Origin: Rhizobium subbaraonis
GTDB taxonomy: Bacteria > Pseudomonadota > Alphaproteobacteria > Rhizobiales > Rhizobiaceae
Assembly (NCBI RefSeq): GCF_900220975.1
Contig: NZ_OBQD01000020.1
Span: 34,701-98,700, forward strand
DNA length: 64,000 nt
Direction: 5' to 3'
Every line of letters begins with the position of its first letter. Position 1 is the stretch's first letter. Below the pieces are notes generated by a model. It searched no databases. It was not told where the DNA came from and was given only the letters and a program-made list of their open reading frames with translations. The position numbers and the translations under genes are program-made. Shown piece after piece: positions 42,195 to 51,200 of the stretch.

Positions 42195-43310
42195 ATGAAA
42201 ACAACAGCATTCGCAGCGGCGTTCGCAGCGCTTTTTGGCGGCCTCGTCGGCATCGCGCCGGCCATGGCTGAGGACATAACCATCGGTGCGGTCATTCCGC
42301 TGTCCGGCGCCAGCGCCACGACCGGCAAGGACCAGAGCCGGGGCATCGAGCTGGCCGTCAAGCAGGTCAACGCCAACGGCGGCGTGCTCGGAAAGCAGTT
42401 GAAGGTGATCGTCGAGGATTCCGGCGGCAAGCCGCAGACGGCGATCGACGCCGCCAAGAAGCTCGTGTCGGTCGACAAGGTGCCGATCGTCATCGGCGAG
42501 TACTCCTCGGGCAACACGATCCCGCTCGGACAGTACCTCGTCCAGGAAGGCATGCCGCACATCAATCCGGCCTCGACCAGCGGCCTGGTGCGCGACATCG
42601 GCGCCACGTCCTACAGCGTCGTCGGCCTCGACAACGTCTCGACCGAATTCGCAGCCCAGGACGTCCTCGACCATGGCTGGAAGAAGGTCGCCGTGCTGGC
42701 GATGAACAACGCCTTCGGCCAGGGCGTCGCCGAGGAGTTCAAGAAGCACTTCACCGCCAAGGGCGGCGAGGTCGCAACGACCGTGATGTACACGATCGGC
42801 CAGTCCACCTATCGCCGCGAACTGCAGCAGGTAGAGGCCGCCGAGCCGGACGCATACGTCTTCACCGCCTATGGCACCGAGGGCGCGCTGATCATGCAGG
42901 AAGCCTTCGAGCTCGGCATGCAGGAAGGCAAGCCCTGGTACTCGATCCTCATCACGATGATGAACAAGGATACGCCGGCCGAGTTCAAGAAGGGCCTGAT
43001 CGGCATGGACGTCGGCTACATCGGCGAAGACGGGGACTCCTACAAGAGCGAGTACGAGACCGCCTATGGCGAGACGTTCCTGTCGGCCTACGGCGGCTAC
43101 GCCCATGACGCGGTCCTGTTCGCCGCCGCAGCTCTGAACAAGGCCGGCAGCACCGACAAGGCCGCTGTCCTGAAGGCCATCGAAGACCTCGGCAAGGAAG
43201 GCGTGAAGGGCGCGACCGGCGAGATCAAGCTCGATGCCGACGGCCAGCGCACGCACCAGCCCTACCTGAAGTTCAAGGTCGAGGGCGAAAAGCTCGTCGC
43301 CTACGAGTAA
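42195..43310 (+). CDS. Branched-chain-amino-acid-type periplasmic binding protein (LivK-like)
   Basis: This 371-aa precursor has signal peptide MKTTAFAAAFAALFGGLVGIAPAMA. EDITIGAVIPLSGASATTGK starts the mature protein, and GIELAVKQVNANGGVLGKQL is the family hallmark. The ligand-contact segments look complete. It is the first gene of a complete five-gene HAAT operon and is followed by a T-tailed hairpin, which would give more binding protein than membrane subunits. The ligand is probably an amino acid or short amide, given the neighbouring Lrp and amino-acid systems. Confidence 0.93.
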   Translation: MKTTAFAAAFAALFGGLVGIAPAMAEDITIGAVIPLSGASATTGKDQSRGIELAVKQVNANGGVLGKQLKVIVEDSGGKPQTAIDAAKKLVSVDKVPIVIGEYSSGNTIPLGQYLVQEGMPHINPASTSGLVRDIGATSYSVVGLDNVSTEFAAQDVLDHGWKKVAVLAMNNAFGQGVAEEFKKHFTAKGGEVATTVMYTIGQSTYRRELQQVEAAEPDAYVFTAYGTEGALIMQEAFELGMQEGKPWYSILITMMNKDTPAEFKKGLIGMDVGYIGEDGDSYKSEYETAYGETFLSAYGGYAHDAVLFAAAALNKAGSTDKAAVLKAIEDLGKEGVKGATGEIKLDADGQRTHQPYLKFKVEGEKLVAYE

Positions 43311-43320
43311 TTCGAACAGA

Positions 43321-43350
43321 GGGGGCTGCTGGCAACGGCGCCCCCTTTTT
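43321..43350 (+). terminator. Intrinsic terminator/attenuator after the Liv-type binding protein
   Basis: GGGGGC (43321-43326) pairs with GCCCCC (43340-43345), followed by five T's. It separates the binding-protein gene from the permease genes and would lower downstream expression. Confidence 0.65.
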
Positions 43351-43401
43351 CGCAGCGCCTCGAGCGCTCTTGAAGCCCGCCGCCAACAGACGGACTTATC
43401 C

Positions 43402-44295
43402 ATGTTTCAATTCATCTTCGATACCTTGATCAGGTCGGTCGACCTGGCGCTCATTGCCGTCGCGCTGAGCGCCGTCTACTCGCTGATCAAGTTTCCCAAT
43501 GTCGCGCTCGTGCAGTATGCGGTCGTCGGCGCCTTCGTCGCCATGTCGCTGCATGCCGCCGGCCTCCCCATCCTCCTCGCCGGCCTGCTCGCAGCCCTGT
43601 TCGTGGGCCTGCTCGCCGTTCTCTTCAACGTGCTGATCTTCGAGCGGCTGCTGAAGGTCGATTCCGCCATCGCCCTGATCGGCTCGCTGGCGCTGAGCAT
43701 GATCCTGTCGGCGGTGTTCCTCTTGACCTACGGGCCGACCGCCTACCGCTTCAAGCTGGAGGTCACGCCGGCCATGCGCATCCTCGGCGCGCGGATCACC
43801 GACCACCAGATCACCACACTCGTCGTCACCGCCATTTCGCTTGGCCTGTTCGCGCTGGTCCTGTTCAGGACGAGCCTCGGCCGCGAGATGCGGGCGACCG
43901 CCACCAACGGCGTACTCGCCGCCGCCACGGGCATCGATACCCGCCGCGTCACCAATGTCGTCGTCTTCCTCTCCGGCATGCTGGCGGCGCTGGGCGGCAT
44001 CACGCTCGCCATGCGCGGCAGCGTCAGCATCGACCTCGGCACCAACATGCTGCTGCCGGTCTTTGCCGCCGCCATCCTCGGCGGGCTCGGCAACGCTCTC
44101 GGCGCCGTCGTCGGCGCCATCGTGATTGCCGCAGCCGAGACCGTCGTCACCAACACCAACGTCGGCCCCCTCGTCGGCGCGGATTTCTATTTCCTTCCGG
44201 CGAGCTACGCCCCGGTCGCCTCCTTCGCGATCCTGGTAATCTTCCTGCTCTTCCGTCCGAGGGGTCTTTTCGTCAGCGAGGTGAGCCGTGTTTGA
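43402..44295 (+). CDS. HAAT ABC transporter permease (LivH-like)
   Basis: This 297-aa membrane protein starts MFQFIFDTLIRSVDLALIAV. It carries AVYSLIKFPNVALVQYAVVG in place of the classic NFAHG motif, and AAAILGGLGNALGAVVGAIV in the second half. The altered NFAHG region marks a divergent LivH branch. Its stop overlaps the LivM-like start by 8 bp. It pairs with the next gene product. Confidence 0.92.
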   Translation: MFQFIFDTLIRSVDLALIAVALSAVYSLIKFPNVALVQYAVVGAFVAMSLHAAGLPILLAGLLAALFVGLLAVLFNVLIFERLLKVDSAIALIGSLALSMILSAVFLLTYGPTAYRFKLEVTPAMRILGARITDHQITTLVVTAISLGLFALVLFRTSLGREMRATATNGVLAAATGIDTRRVTNVVVFLSGMLAALGGITLAMRGSVSIDLGTNMLLPVFAAAILGGLGNALGAVVGAIVIAAAETVVTNTNVGPLVGADFYFLPASYAPVASFAILVIFLLFRPRGLFVSEVSRV

Positions 44296-45178
44296 CTTCT
44301 TCATCCACGTGGCCTCGATCGCCTGCCTCTACGGCGTGCTGGCCCTCAGTCTCAACCTGCAGGCGGGCTTCACCGGGCTCGTCAACTTCGGCCTGATCGC
44401 GCTGTTCGGCTGCGGCACGTATGGCGCAGCACTGGCAAGCGGCATGGGCTGGCATCCGCTTCTCGGCCTGCCCGCCGGCATCGCCATGGCAGCCCTGCTC
44501 GGGCTCTTCTACGCCCGGCTCGGCCGCAAGCTTTCCAGCGACTACTGGGGCATCGCGACGCTCTCGATCGCCGAGATCATCCGCATATCGGTCACCAACG
44601 AGCAAGCGCTGACCGGCGGCGCGCAGGGCATATCCGGCCTGCCGCTGCTGTTTGCCGGCCTGAAGCCCTATGACGGCGTGGCGCGGCTTGCCCTCTATGC
44701 CGCCGTGCTCGCGCTCGTCTGGCTCTTCTGCCAGCGCCTGGTGAAAAGCGCCTTCGGCCTGTCGATGAAGCTGATGCGCGAGGAGCCGCAGCTGGCCCGC
44801 TCGCTCGGCTACGATCTCGACCGGATCCGCCGTGTGGTGATGCTCGTCAGTGCGGCCATCGCCGCCTTCGCCGGCTTCCTCTATGCGCATTACCTGACCT
44901 TCGTCGGGCCGGACCAGCTCGTCTCGCCCGAGACCTTCCTGATCTGGTCGATGGTCATCATCGGCGGCATCGCCAACAACCGCGGCGTCATCGCCGGCGC
45001 CTTCCTCATGCAGTTCGCCATGGCCTACGTGCCCTTCGTCAAGGACGCGCTGGACCTGCCGACCGACTTCGTCGCCGCCGCCCGGCTCATCATCGTCGGC
45101 GGCGGGCTGCTCGCCTTCCTTCTGTGGCGGCCGAAGGGGCTCTTCCCCGAGAAAGTAGGAGGCAGCAATGGCCGGTAA
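44288..45178 (+). CDS. HAAT ABC transporter permease (LivM-like)
   Basis: This 296-aa membrane protein has the LivM motif LNLQAGFTGLVNFGLIALFG near residues 23-42 and VIIGGIANNRGVIAGAFLMQ towards the end. Genes on both sides overlap it (8 and 11 bp). It is the second channel subunit of the importer. Confidence 0.92.
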   Translation: MFDFFIHVASIACLYGVLALSLNLQAGFTGLVNFGLIALFGCGTYGAALASGMGWHPLLGLPAGIAMAALLGLFYARLGRKLSSDYWGIATLSIAEIIRISVTNEQALTGGAQGISGLPLLFAGLKPYDGVARLALYAAVLALVWLFCQRLVKSAFGLSMKLMREEPQLARSLGYDLDRIRRVVMLVSAAIAAFAGFLYAHYLTFVGPDQLVSPETFLIWSMVIIGGIANNRGVIAGAFLMQFAMAYVPFVKDALDLPTDFVAAARLIIVGGGLLAFLLWRPKGLFPEKVGGSNGR

Positions 45179-45926
45179 GCTTCTGGAACTCAAGGATGTC
45201 TCAAAGGCCTTCGGCGCCCACAAGGTGCTCGACCGCATCAGCTTCGGCGTCAGTGCCGGCGAGATCGTCGGCCTGCTCGGGCCCAACGGCTCTGGCAAGA
45301 GCACGGCCCTCAACGTCATCTCCGGCTTCCTGCCGTCGGATGGCGGCGAGATCCGGCTTCAGGGCGACAACATCACCAACGTTTCGGCGCAGCGCATCAC
45401 CGGGCATGGGCTTGTCCGCACGTTCCAGCTGCCCTCGATGCCGCACCGCATGACCGTGCGCGAAGTGCTCCAGGCAGGCGCGAGCGGCAACGCAAGCCTC
45501 GCCTCGATGCTCAAGCCGTTCCGCTTCGACGACGAGCTGGACGAGCTTCTGGAGTCGTTCCGGCTGACGCATGTCGCGGACCTGCCGGCAAGCGCGCTTT
45601 CCGGCGGGCAAAAGAAGCTCCTGTCGGTCGCAACCGCCTTGCGCAGCAAGCCGAAGCTGCTGTGCCTGGACGAGCCGACCGCGGGCGTCCACCCGAACCT
45701 CCGCTCTGACATGGTAACGATCCTGAAGCGGTACCGTGACAAGGGCGTCGCCATCCTCGTCGTCGAGCACGACATGCTGTTCATCCGCGAGCTCTGCTCG
45801 CGCTGCGTGGTGCTGGACCGCGGCGAGATCATCGCCGACTGCGCGCCGCGCGAACTGGAAGACAACGCGCGCGTCGTCGAGGCCTACCTCGGCAAGGCCG
45901 TCGAGAAAGGAAAGGTGGCCCTGTGA
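45168..45926 (+). CDS. HAAT ABC transporter ATP-binding protein (LivG-like)
   Basis: This 252-aa ABC ATPase has Walker A GPNGSGKSTALNVISGF, the signature ALSGGQKKLLSVATALRSKP and Walker B LLCLDEPTAGVHP. LivG-like features include HGLVRTFQLP. It overlaps both neighbours, and its stop overlaps the LivF-like start (GTG...GTGATT region at 45923). Confidence 0.92.
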   Translation: MAGKLLELKDVSKAFGAHKVLDRISFGVSAGEIVGLLGPNGSGKSTALNVISGFLPSDGGEIRLQGDNITNVSAQRITGHGLVRTFQLPSMPHRMTVREVLQAGASGNASLASMLKPFRFDDELDELLESFRLTHVADLPASALSGGQKKLLSVATALRSKPKLLCLDEPTAGVHPNLRSDMVTILKRYRDKGVAILVVEHDMLFIRELCSRCVVLDRGEIIADCAPRELEDNARVVEAYLGKAVEKGKVAL

Positions 45927-46648
45927 TTGAAGCAAAGGACATCAGGGCCGGATACGGCGACGGGGCCGACATCCTCACCGGAATCTCGCTTTCCGCCGAC
46001 CGCCGGGAGATCGTCACCATCCTCGGCCCGAACGGATGCGGCAAGTCGACCCTCTTGAAGACGATTGCGGGCTATGTGCGCCCGCGCGCCGGCAGCATCA
46101 CCTTCGGCGGCACCGACGTGACCGCCGTGCCCATCCACGAGAAGGTGCGCCATCACAAGGTCGGCTACGTGCCGCAGACCGACAACGTCTTCGGCACGCT
46201 GACGGTCGCCGAGAACATCCTGCTCGGTGCCCGCCAGCTCGCAAAGGCGGAGAAGGAAAAGCGCTTCGCCGCGCTGATGGATCAATACCCTGCGCTGGCC
46301 GGCAAGAAGAACCGTAAGGCGTCCGCCCTCTCGGGCGGCGAGCGGCAGATCCTCTCGCTCGCCCGCGCGCTGATCGCCGGCCCCGAGATCCTGCTGCTCG
46401 ACGAGCCCTCGGCCGGCCTCTCGCCCCTGATGATGCACGAGGTTTTCGATGCGATCGGCGCGATCCGCGACAGCGAAGGGATGTGTATCCTCATGGTGGA
46501 GCAGAACGCCTTCGAGGCGCTCGGCATTGCCGACCGCGCCTACGTGCTCTCGCTTGGCCAGGTGGCGATGACGGCGAAGGCATCGGATCTCCTGGAAGAT
46601 CCGGCCATGCGCAAGCTCTACCTCGGCGGGGAAGTCCACGCCGAGTGA
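45923..46648 (+). CDS. HAAT ABC transporter ATP-binding protein (LivF-like)
   Basis: This 241-aa ABC ATPase has Walker A GPNGCGKSTLLKTIAGYV, the signature ALSGGERQILSLARALIAGP and Walker B ILLLDEPSAGLSP. The start codon is GTG, overlapping the previous stop (GTGA). The VPQTDNVFGTLTVAENILLG block is the LivF form. It completes the importer and is followed by a long bidirectional hairpin. Confidence 0.92.
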   Translation: MIEAKDIRAGYGDGADILTGISLSADRREIVTILGPNGCGKSTLLKTIAGYVRPRAGSITFGGTDVTAVPIHEKVRHHKVGYVPQTDNVFGTLTVAENILLGARQLAKAEKEKRFAALMDQYPALAGKKNRKASALSGGERQILSLARALIAGPEILLLDEPSAGLSPLMMHEVFDAIGAIRDSEGMCILMVEQNAFEALGIADRAYVLSLGQVAMTAKASDLLEDPAMRKLYLGGEVHAE

Positions 46649-46677
46649 GGCGGACCGGGCTGCGCGCATGCGCCGGG

Positions 46678-46724
46678 TGCGCCGTCAGGCCTGTGACGGA
46701 AAAGGTCGCAGGCCTGACGGCGCA
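46678..46724. terminator. 20-bp-stem bidirectional terminator between the Liv operon and lrp
   Basis: The arms 46678-46697 and 46705-46724 pair over 20 positions with a single G-T wobble and a 7-nt loop (GGAAAAG). They lie between two convergent genes (stops at 46648 and 46782). The stem is unusually long and precise for an ordinary terminator. Confidence 0.7.
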
Positions 46725-46781
46725 TCTCAAGATTCCGGCTGCCGGTTGCACGTCGCAGCGGCATCGCAAGCAGCGTCGGCG

Positions 46782-47246
46782 TCAGAGCAGGATCGGCAGC
46801 GGGCTGTCGTTCTTGATCTCTTCCATGACGGCGTAGGTGCGCGTCTCGCACACGCCGGGCCAGGCCAGAACCACCTCGCCGAGGAAGCGCCGGTAGGACA
46901 CCATGTTCGTCAGGCGGGTCTTGACGAGGTAGTCGAAGCCACCCGCCACCATGTGGCATTCGATGACCTCGGGCGCCTTGCGCACCGCCTGGGCGAACTT
47001 CTCGAAGACGTCCGGCGTCGTCTTGTCGAGCAGCACCTCGATGAAGACGAGGAGATCGAGCCCCATCAGGATCGGATCGAGCCGAGCGGCGAAGCCGGTG
47101 ATGAAACCCTGGCGCTGCAGCCGCTTGAAACGGTCACTCATCGATGTGGCGGGTATGCCAACACGCTGGGCGAGGTCGGAATTGGAGATGCGTCCATCCG
47201 TCTGCAGGATGGTGAGTATCCGGCGATCGATCTTGTCCAGGGCCAA
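46782..47246 (-). CDS. Lrp/AsnC-family transcriptional regulator
   Basis: This 154-aa protein has N-terminal HTH DKIDRRILTILQTDGRISNS, then DLAQRVGIPATSMSDRFKRL. The C-terminal RAM domain includes VIECHMVAGGFDYLVKTRLT. No ATG is available: an in-frame TGA lies 14 nt upstream, so the TTG at 47246 is the start. It is convergent with the Liv operon. The paired CATATAT/CGTATAT repeat just upstream of it, and the matching repeats at 41.6 and 42.1 kb, make it the likely controller of both amino-acid transport operons and of itself. Confidence 0.9.
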   Translation of the reverse strand: MALDKIDRRILTILQTDGRISNSDLAQRVGIPATSMSDRFKRLQRQGFITGFAARLDPILMGLDLLVFIEVLLDKTTPDVFEKFAQAVRKAPEVIECHMVAGGFDYLVKTRLTNMVSYRRFLGEVVLAWPGVCETRTYAVMEEIKNDSPLPILL

Positions 47247-47270
47247 CGGGTGAAGCTCTCAAAAACCTGA

Positions 47271-47290
47271 CATATATTGTCTCGTATATT
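47271..47290. promoter_or_regulatory. Two 12-bp-phased CRTATAT repeats upstream of lrp
   Basis: CATATAT starts at 47271 and CGTATAT at 47283, again exactly 12 bp apart, about 25-40 bp upstream of the lrp start. This mirrors the spacing of the triple repeat at 41609-41644 and suggests autoregulation. Confidence 0.6.
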
Positions 47291-47883
47291 AACAGATCCG
47301 AGCGTTCAAGACCGGAGGTTGGCATTTTCAACCCCGAGACCGACGAAGCGGCGGTCATGCTGTCGCATCCACGGAAATGATGCGCCCGGCTCGCACGTCC
47401 GACGACGATTGCAGCCGCCGTCGGTAGCCCCAACGAATGGTCTGTCGCCAAAACCACCTCCCGGCGACATGTCAGGCTGACGCCATCATCGTCGCGACAA
47501 GGCACATGCGCTGTGGACGCCATGGCGGGAGGGAGGACCGCCCACTGCAAATTTGGGATCATTCGAGCTCTCGCGGCGCCTGCGGCCCAGGAACGGCCGT
47601 CCTCGGCGGCGAAGCCGGACGGAGGTCATTGTCGTCTCGACGCCGTCATATGATACCATGGCAAGCAGATGACGGCGGCCGAGGATGTTGCATCCTGCCA
47701 GACCGATGCGGATGACGCGACGCAGGTGCGTCGCGCTCACCGACAACAGCGGCAGGTGGTGTTCGAGGCGTTGCGCCTCAGCCTGCGAAACGATATCGCG
47801 TGCCTATTGGAGTGTTTACTCCCTAGCAGGCAGCATGGTCGCTGGCCGACCTTTCCGCGCGCTGGCCAAGCGTGCGCTGCAAC
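47291..47883. other. Degenerate intergenic region
   Basis: About 590 bp lie upstream of lrp and beyond the end of the ligase gene. On the minus strand near 47640-47730 a short stretch reads RRVIRIGLAGCNILGRRHLL, reminiscent of the N-terminus of a Gfo/Idh-type oxidoreductase, but the frame then breaks down. No complete gene, hairpin with T-run or IS end could be supported. Confidence 0.4.
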
Positions 47884-49413
47884 TCACATGGCCAGCCGGT
47901 CCCAGCAATTGTTCAGCCCGGTCGGCAGCTTGTGCTTCATGATCCGCTGGCTGGGCGTGCGCTCGAACTCGTCGACCACCGCGATGTAGCGCGGGTTCTG
48001 GTAGGCTGCCAGCCGTTCGCCGAGCCAGATGGAAAGCTCAGCGGGCACGATCGCGCTACCGAGCTTCGGCTTGACGAAGAGCTTGATGTCCTGCTCGCCG
48101 ATCTCGGCGGCAACGCCGATCATGGCGCAGTCTTCCACCGCCGGATAAGAGGCAACGACGTGCTCCACTTCCCACGCGGACACGTTCTCGCCCTTGCAGC
48201 GGACGCTGTCCGTCAGGCGACCGTGGAACCAGAGATTGCCGTCCGCGTCGAAGGAGCCCGAGTCGCCGGTGTGCAGCGCGCCGTTGCGCAGCGCCTTTTC
48301 CGTGGCTTCCTGATTGCGCAGATAACCCTTGAACAAGGCACCCTCCAGGGACGTGCGGACGACGATCTCGCCCTTCTCGCCGACCGGCACAGGCTTGCCG
48401 TTCTCGTCGAGGATCTCGACGGTGAACCAAGGCATCGCCCGGCCGACCGCGCCGACGACGCCGTTGTCGTTGCAGGTCGTGATGCTCGATGCCTCGGTCA
48501 TGCCGTAGCATTCACGCATCTCGACGCCGAAGCGTTCGCTGAACAGCGGCCAGACCTCCTTCGGGCAGCCGCCGCCCCAGGCGATCCGAACGGGGTGCTT
48601 CTTGTCCAGCTCGCTTTCCGGCTGCTTCAGGAGGATCTGCGGAATGCCGCCGAGATAATGGATGTGCGTCGCGCCGTAGGTGCGGACCTGATCCCAGAAG
48701 CGGCTGGCGGAGAAGCGGTCGACCATTGCGAGCTTTATATCGTCGATGATCGGCAGGACGATGAGCTGTGCCCCGCCGATGTGATAGAGCGGCTCCCAGA
48801 CGAAGAACACGTCGCCGGCCTTTGCGAGCGAAAGCGTGCGCACAGCCTCGCCGGCGAGACGGATCATGCCGTGGGTCACGAGCACGCCCTTCGGCCGCCC
48901 GGTGGTACCCGACGTGTACATGATCGCAAAGAGGTCGTTGGCGGCAGGTGCGGGCGCGTCGAAACTCGCATCCATGTTGAGGATCGCCTCGAGTGCACCG
49001 GAAGAGGTTTCATCCCCCGCGACGATTATCGCGCCCCGATCGATCGCCGCACCGCAGTCCCGGACGGTCTGCGTCAGATCGGCGTCGCAGACGACGGCAC
49101 CGGGCTCGCAATGCTCCAGGATGTAGCGCAGCCCCTCGCCGCGAAGCTGGGCGTTGACCGGGACCCAGACGACGCCGGCCTTGGCGAGGCCGAAGAGGAC
49201 GGCAAGCGAGAAGCGCGAGTTGCGCATCATCACTGCGATGCGGTCGCCGGGCTTCAGCCCACGCCGGCGCAGCTCGGCGGCAAAGTTGCCGGACATCGCA
49301 TCCAGCAGGCCGAAGGTGATCGGCTCGCCGTTGAACTGCGCGAACACCTGGTCGGGCACGCGGGCAGCCTTGGTCTTGAAGCTTCCGATGAAGCCTTCGA
49401 TCGATACAGTCAT
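47884..49413 (-). CDS. ATP-dependent (AMP-forming) acyl-CoA ligase, CaiC-like
   Basis: This 509-aa ANL enzyme starts MTVSIEGFIGSFKTKAARVP. Motifs in order are MYTSGTTGRPKGVLVTHGM, CYGMTEASSITT, HTGDSGSFDADGNLWFHGRL and a C-terminal FERTPSQRIMKHKL in the place of the catalytic-lysine block, where a Gln-Arg replaces the usual Gly-Lys. The lysine shift could still be functional (MKHKL) but is unusual. It is the last gene of the minus-strand operon with a Pot/Fbp-like importer and an enoyl-CoA hydratase. The frame runs upstream to 49548 inside the permease gene, so 49413 is preferred. Confidence 0.88.
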   Translation of the reverse strand: MTVSIEGFIGSFKTKAARVPDQVFAQFNGEPITFGLLDAMSGNFAAELRRRGLKPGDRIAVMMRNSRFSLAVLFGLAKAGVVWVPVNAQLRGEGLRYILEHCEPGAVVCDADLTQTVRDCGAAIDRGAIIVAGDETSSGALEAILNMDASFDAPAPAANDLFAIMYTSGTTGRPKGVLVTHGMIRLAGEAVRTLSLAKAGDVFFVWEPLYHIGGAQLIVLPIIDDIKLAMVDRFSASRFWDQVRTYGATHIHYLGGIPQILLKQPESELDKKHPVRIAWGGGCPKEVWPLFSERFGVEMRECYGMTEASSITTCNDNGVVGAVGRAMPWFTVEILDENGKPVPVGEKGEIVVRTSLEGALFKGYLRNQEATEKALRNGALHTGDSGSFDADGNLWFHGRLTDSVRCKGENVSAWEVEHVVASYPAVEDCAMIGVAAEIGEQDIKLFVKPKLGSAIVPAELSIWLGERLAAYQNPRYIAVVDEFERTPSQRIMKHKLPTGLNNCWDRLAM

Positions 49414-49427
49414 GGGAGGCACTCTAT

Positions 49428-51200
49428 CTATGCTTGGGAGGAGCGGCGGAGTCGTTCCGCTGCAAGGAGAAGTGTCGTCACGACGATGAAGACGACGACG
49501 GAGACCGCGGCCAGCGTCGGATTGAGCTGGAGGATCATGTCGTCCCACATCTGCTTGGGCAGGGTCGTCTTGACGCCGCCGCTGACGAAGATCGCGACCG
49601 TCAGCTCATCGAAAGACGTGATGAACGCGAAGAGGAAGGCGGCGGTCAGGCCGCTCTTGATCAGCGGGACCGTGACGAAGCGCAATGCCTGGACCCTGTT
49701 CGCACCCAGTGTGGCTGCGGCCTGATCGAGGCGCCAGTCGTAGCTCTTCAGCACGGCGGCGATGGCAACGAAGGCAAACGGCAGCGCCAGGACGGTATGG
49801 CCGATAACCAGGCCGACGTCGGTTGCCACGAGCCCCATCTGGGCGAACAGGTAGAACAGGCCGACGGCGATGACGATGCGCGGCACGATCATCGGGGCGA
49901 GGAAGAGCGCGAAGATGAGGCCGCGCCAGCGCGAGTTGGACCGGGCAAGCGCCAGGGCCGCGAAACCGCCGATCGCGGTCGCGACGATGGCGGTCGCAAA
50001 CGCCACGCCGAACGAGCGGATCGTTGCTGCGACCCAGAGATCGGACGTGAAATAGGTGCGGAACCAGTCAAGGCCATAGCCCGGCGGCGGGAACTCGAGG
50101 AACTGCGAACTGGTGAAGCCGATTGGCAGCACAACGAGTGTCGGCAGCATCAGGAAGGCGAACATCAGCGCACAGTAGAACGCCAGCATGCGCGTGGAGA
50201 CCGCCTGCCCCAGCACCCGATTGGCGCCGGTGCTGACGGCGCTGCTGACGCCGGCCAATGCGTCCAGAACAGCCAGTCCGAGCCCCCGCAGCACGCCCTT
50301 GCGCCCGGATTTTCCATCCGAAGGCTCGCCTGAAAGGCTGGAAAGCCCGAAGACACGGTCATAGAGCCAGCACGTGACGAGAGCCGTTGTCAGCATCAAA
50401 GCCGCCAGAGCGCCAGCGAAAGCCCAGTTCAGGATCTCCTGCACCTGCACGATGATGAGCTGGGCCAGCATGGTCTGCTGGCGGCCGCCAAGCAGCGCCG
50501 GGACGATGAAAAACCCGAGCGAGGAGATGAAGGTCAGCAATCCTGCCGCCGCGGCACCGGGCAGCGACAACGGGAAATAGACAAGCCAGAAGCCCTTGGC
50601 AGGCGTCGCTCCAAGCGTACCGGAGGCCTGCGTCAACCTGCGGTCGATACCCGTCATCACCGGCAGCATGGTCAGCACGGCGAGTGGCGTCATGGCATGC
50701 ACCATGCCGACCATCACCCCGAACTCGTTGTGCAACAGCTCAAGCGGCTCGCTCAGAAGGCCCGTTCCCATGCCGATCTGGTTGATGACGCCGGTGCGTC
50801 CGAGAACGATGACCCAGGCAAAGCTCTTGACGAGATAGCTGGTCCAGAACGGGACCATGACCAGCAGGATCATCGTGCCGCGCCTGTGCTCCGGCAGGCG
50901 TGCCAGCCAGTAGGCCAGCGGATAACCGAAAAGAAGCGAGAAAAGCGTCGTCAGCGCGGCGATGCGGAAGGTAATCAGCAGGACGCGGAAATAGACGTCG
51001 GTATCGAAGATGCGCGCGTAGTGCGCCATCGTCAGCGCGCCGGTATCGGCGTCCTCGAGGCTGAGCCCCATCAACCGCGCCACGGGAACGAGGAAAAACA
51101 CGGCGAGGAAGGCAAGGCCCGGTGCGGCCAACCAGAGCGGGCCGAAGCGGAAGCGGCGGGGTGCGGGCGAAACGGCGTGCGAAACAGCGGTCGTGGTCAT
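49428..51200 (-). CDS. ABC transporter permease with two fused membrane domains (Pot/Fbp type)
   Basis: This 590-aa protein has about 12 membrane helices in two permease halves. The first half (residues about 20-290) includes MVPFWTSYLVKSFAWVIVLG and the EAA-type loop ASGTLGATPAKGFWLVYFPL. The second half (about 330-585) includes AAATLGANRVQALRFVTVPL. Normal PotB and PotC are separate proteins of about 280 aa, so this is a fusion as in some Fe3+ and putrescine systems. The start overlaps the ATPase stop (ATGA). It should import a small organic solute. Confidence 0.9.
   Translation of the reverse strand: MTTTAVSHAVSPAPRRFRFGPLWLAAPGLAFLAVFFLVPVARLMGLSLEDADTGALTMAHYARIFDTDVYFRVLLITFRIAALTTLFSLLFGYPLAYWLARLPEHRRGTMILLVMVPFWTSYLVKSFAWVIVLGRTGVINQIGMGTGLLSEPLELLHNEFGVMVGMVHAMTPLAVLTMLPVMTGIDRRLTQASGTLGATPAKGFWLVYFPLSLPGAAAAGLLTFISSLGFFIVPALLGGRQQTMLAQLIIVQVQEILNWAFAGALAALMLTTALVTCWLYDRVFGLSSLSGEPSDGKSGRKGVLRGLGLAVLDALAGVSSAVSTGANRVLGQAVSTRMLAFYCALMFAFLMLPTLVVLPIGFTSSQFLEFPPPGYGLDWFRTYFTSDLWVAATIRSFGVAFATAIVATAIGGFAALALARSNSRWRGLIFALFLAPMIVPRIVIAVGLFYLFAQMGLVATDVGLVIGHTVLALPFAFVAIAAVLKSYDWRLDQAAATLGANRVQALRFVTVPLIKSGLTAAFLFAFITSFDELTVAIFVSGGVKTTLPKQMWDDMILQLNPTLAAVSVVVFIVVTTLLLAAERLRRSSQA

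Noticed and set aside
42150..44304. Minus-strand frames opposite the Liv-type binding protein and permease
   Set aside because: They consist of shadow translation rich in Asp, Gly and Arg with no domain; the plus-strand genes are clear.
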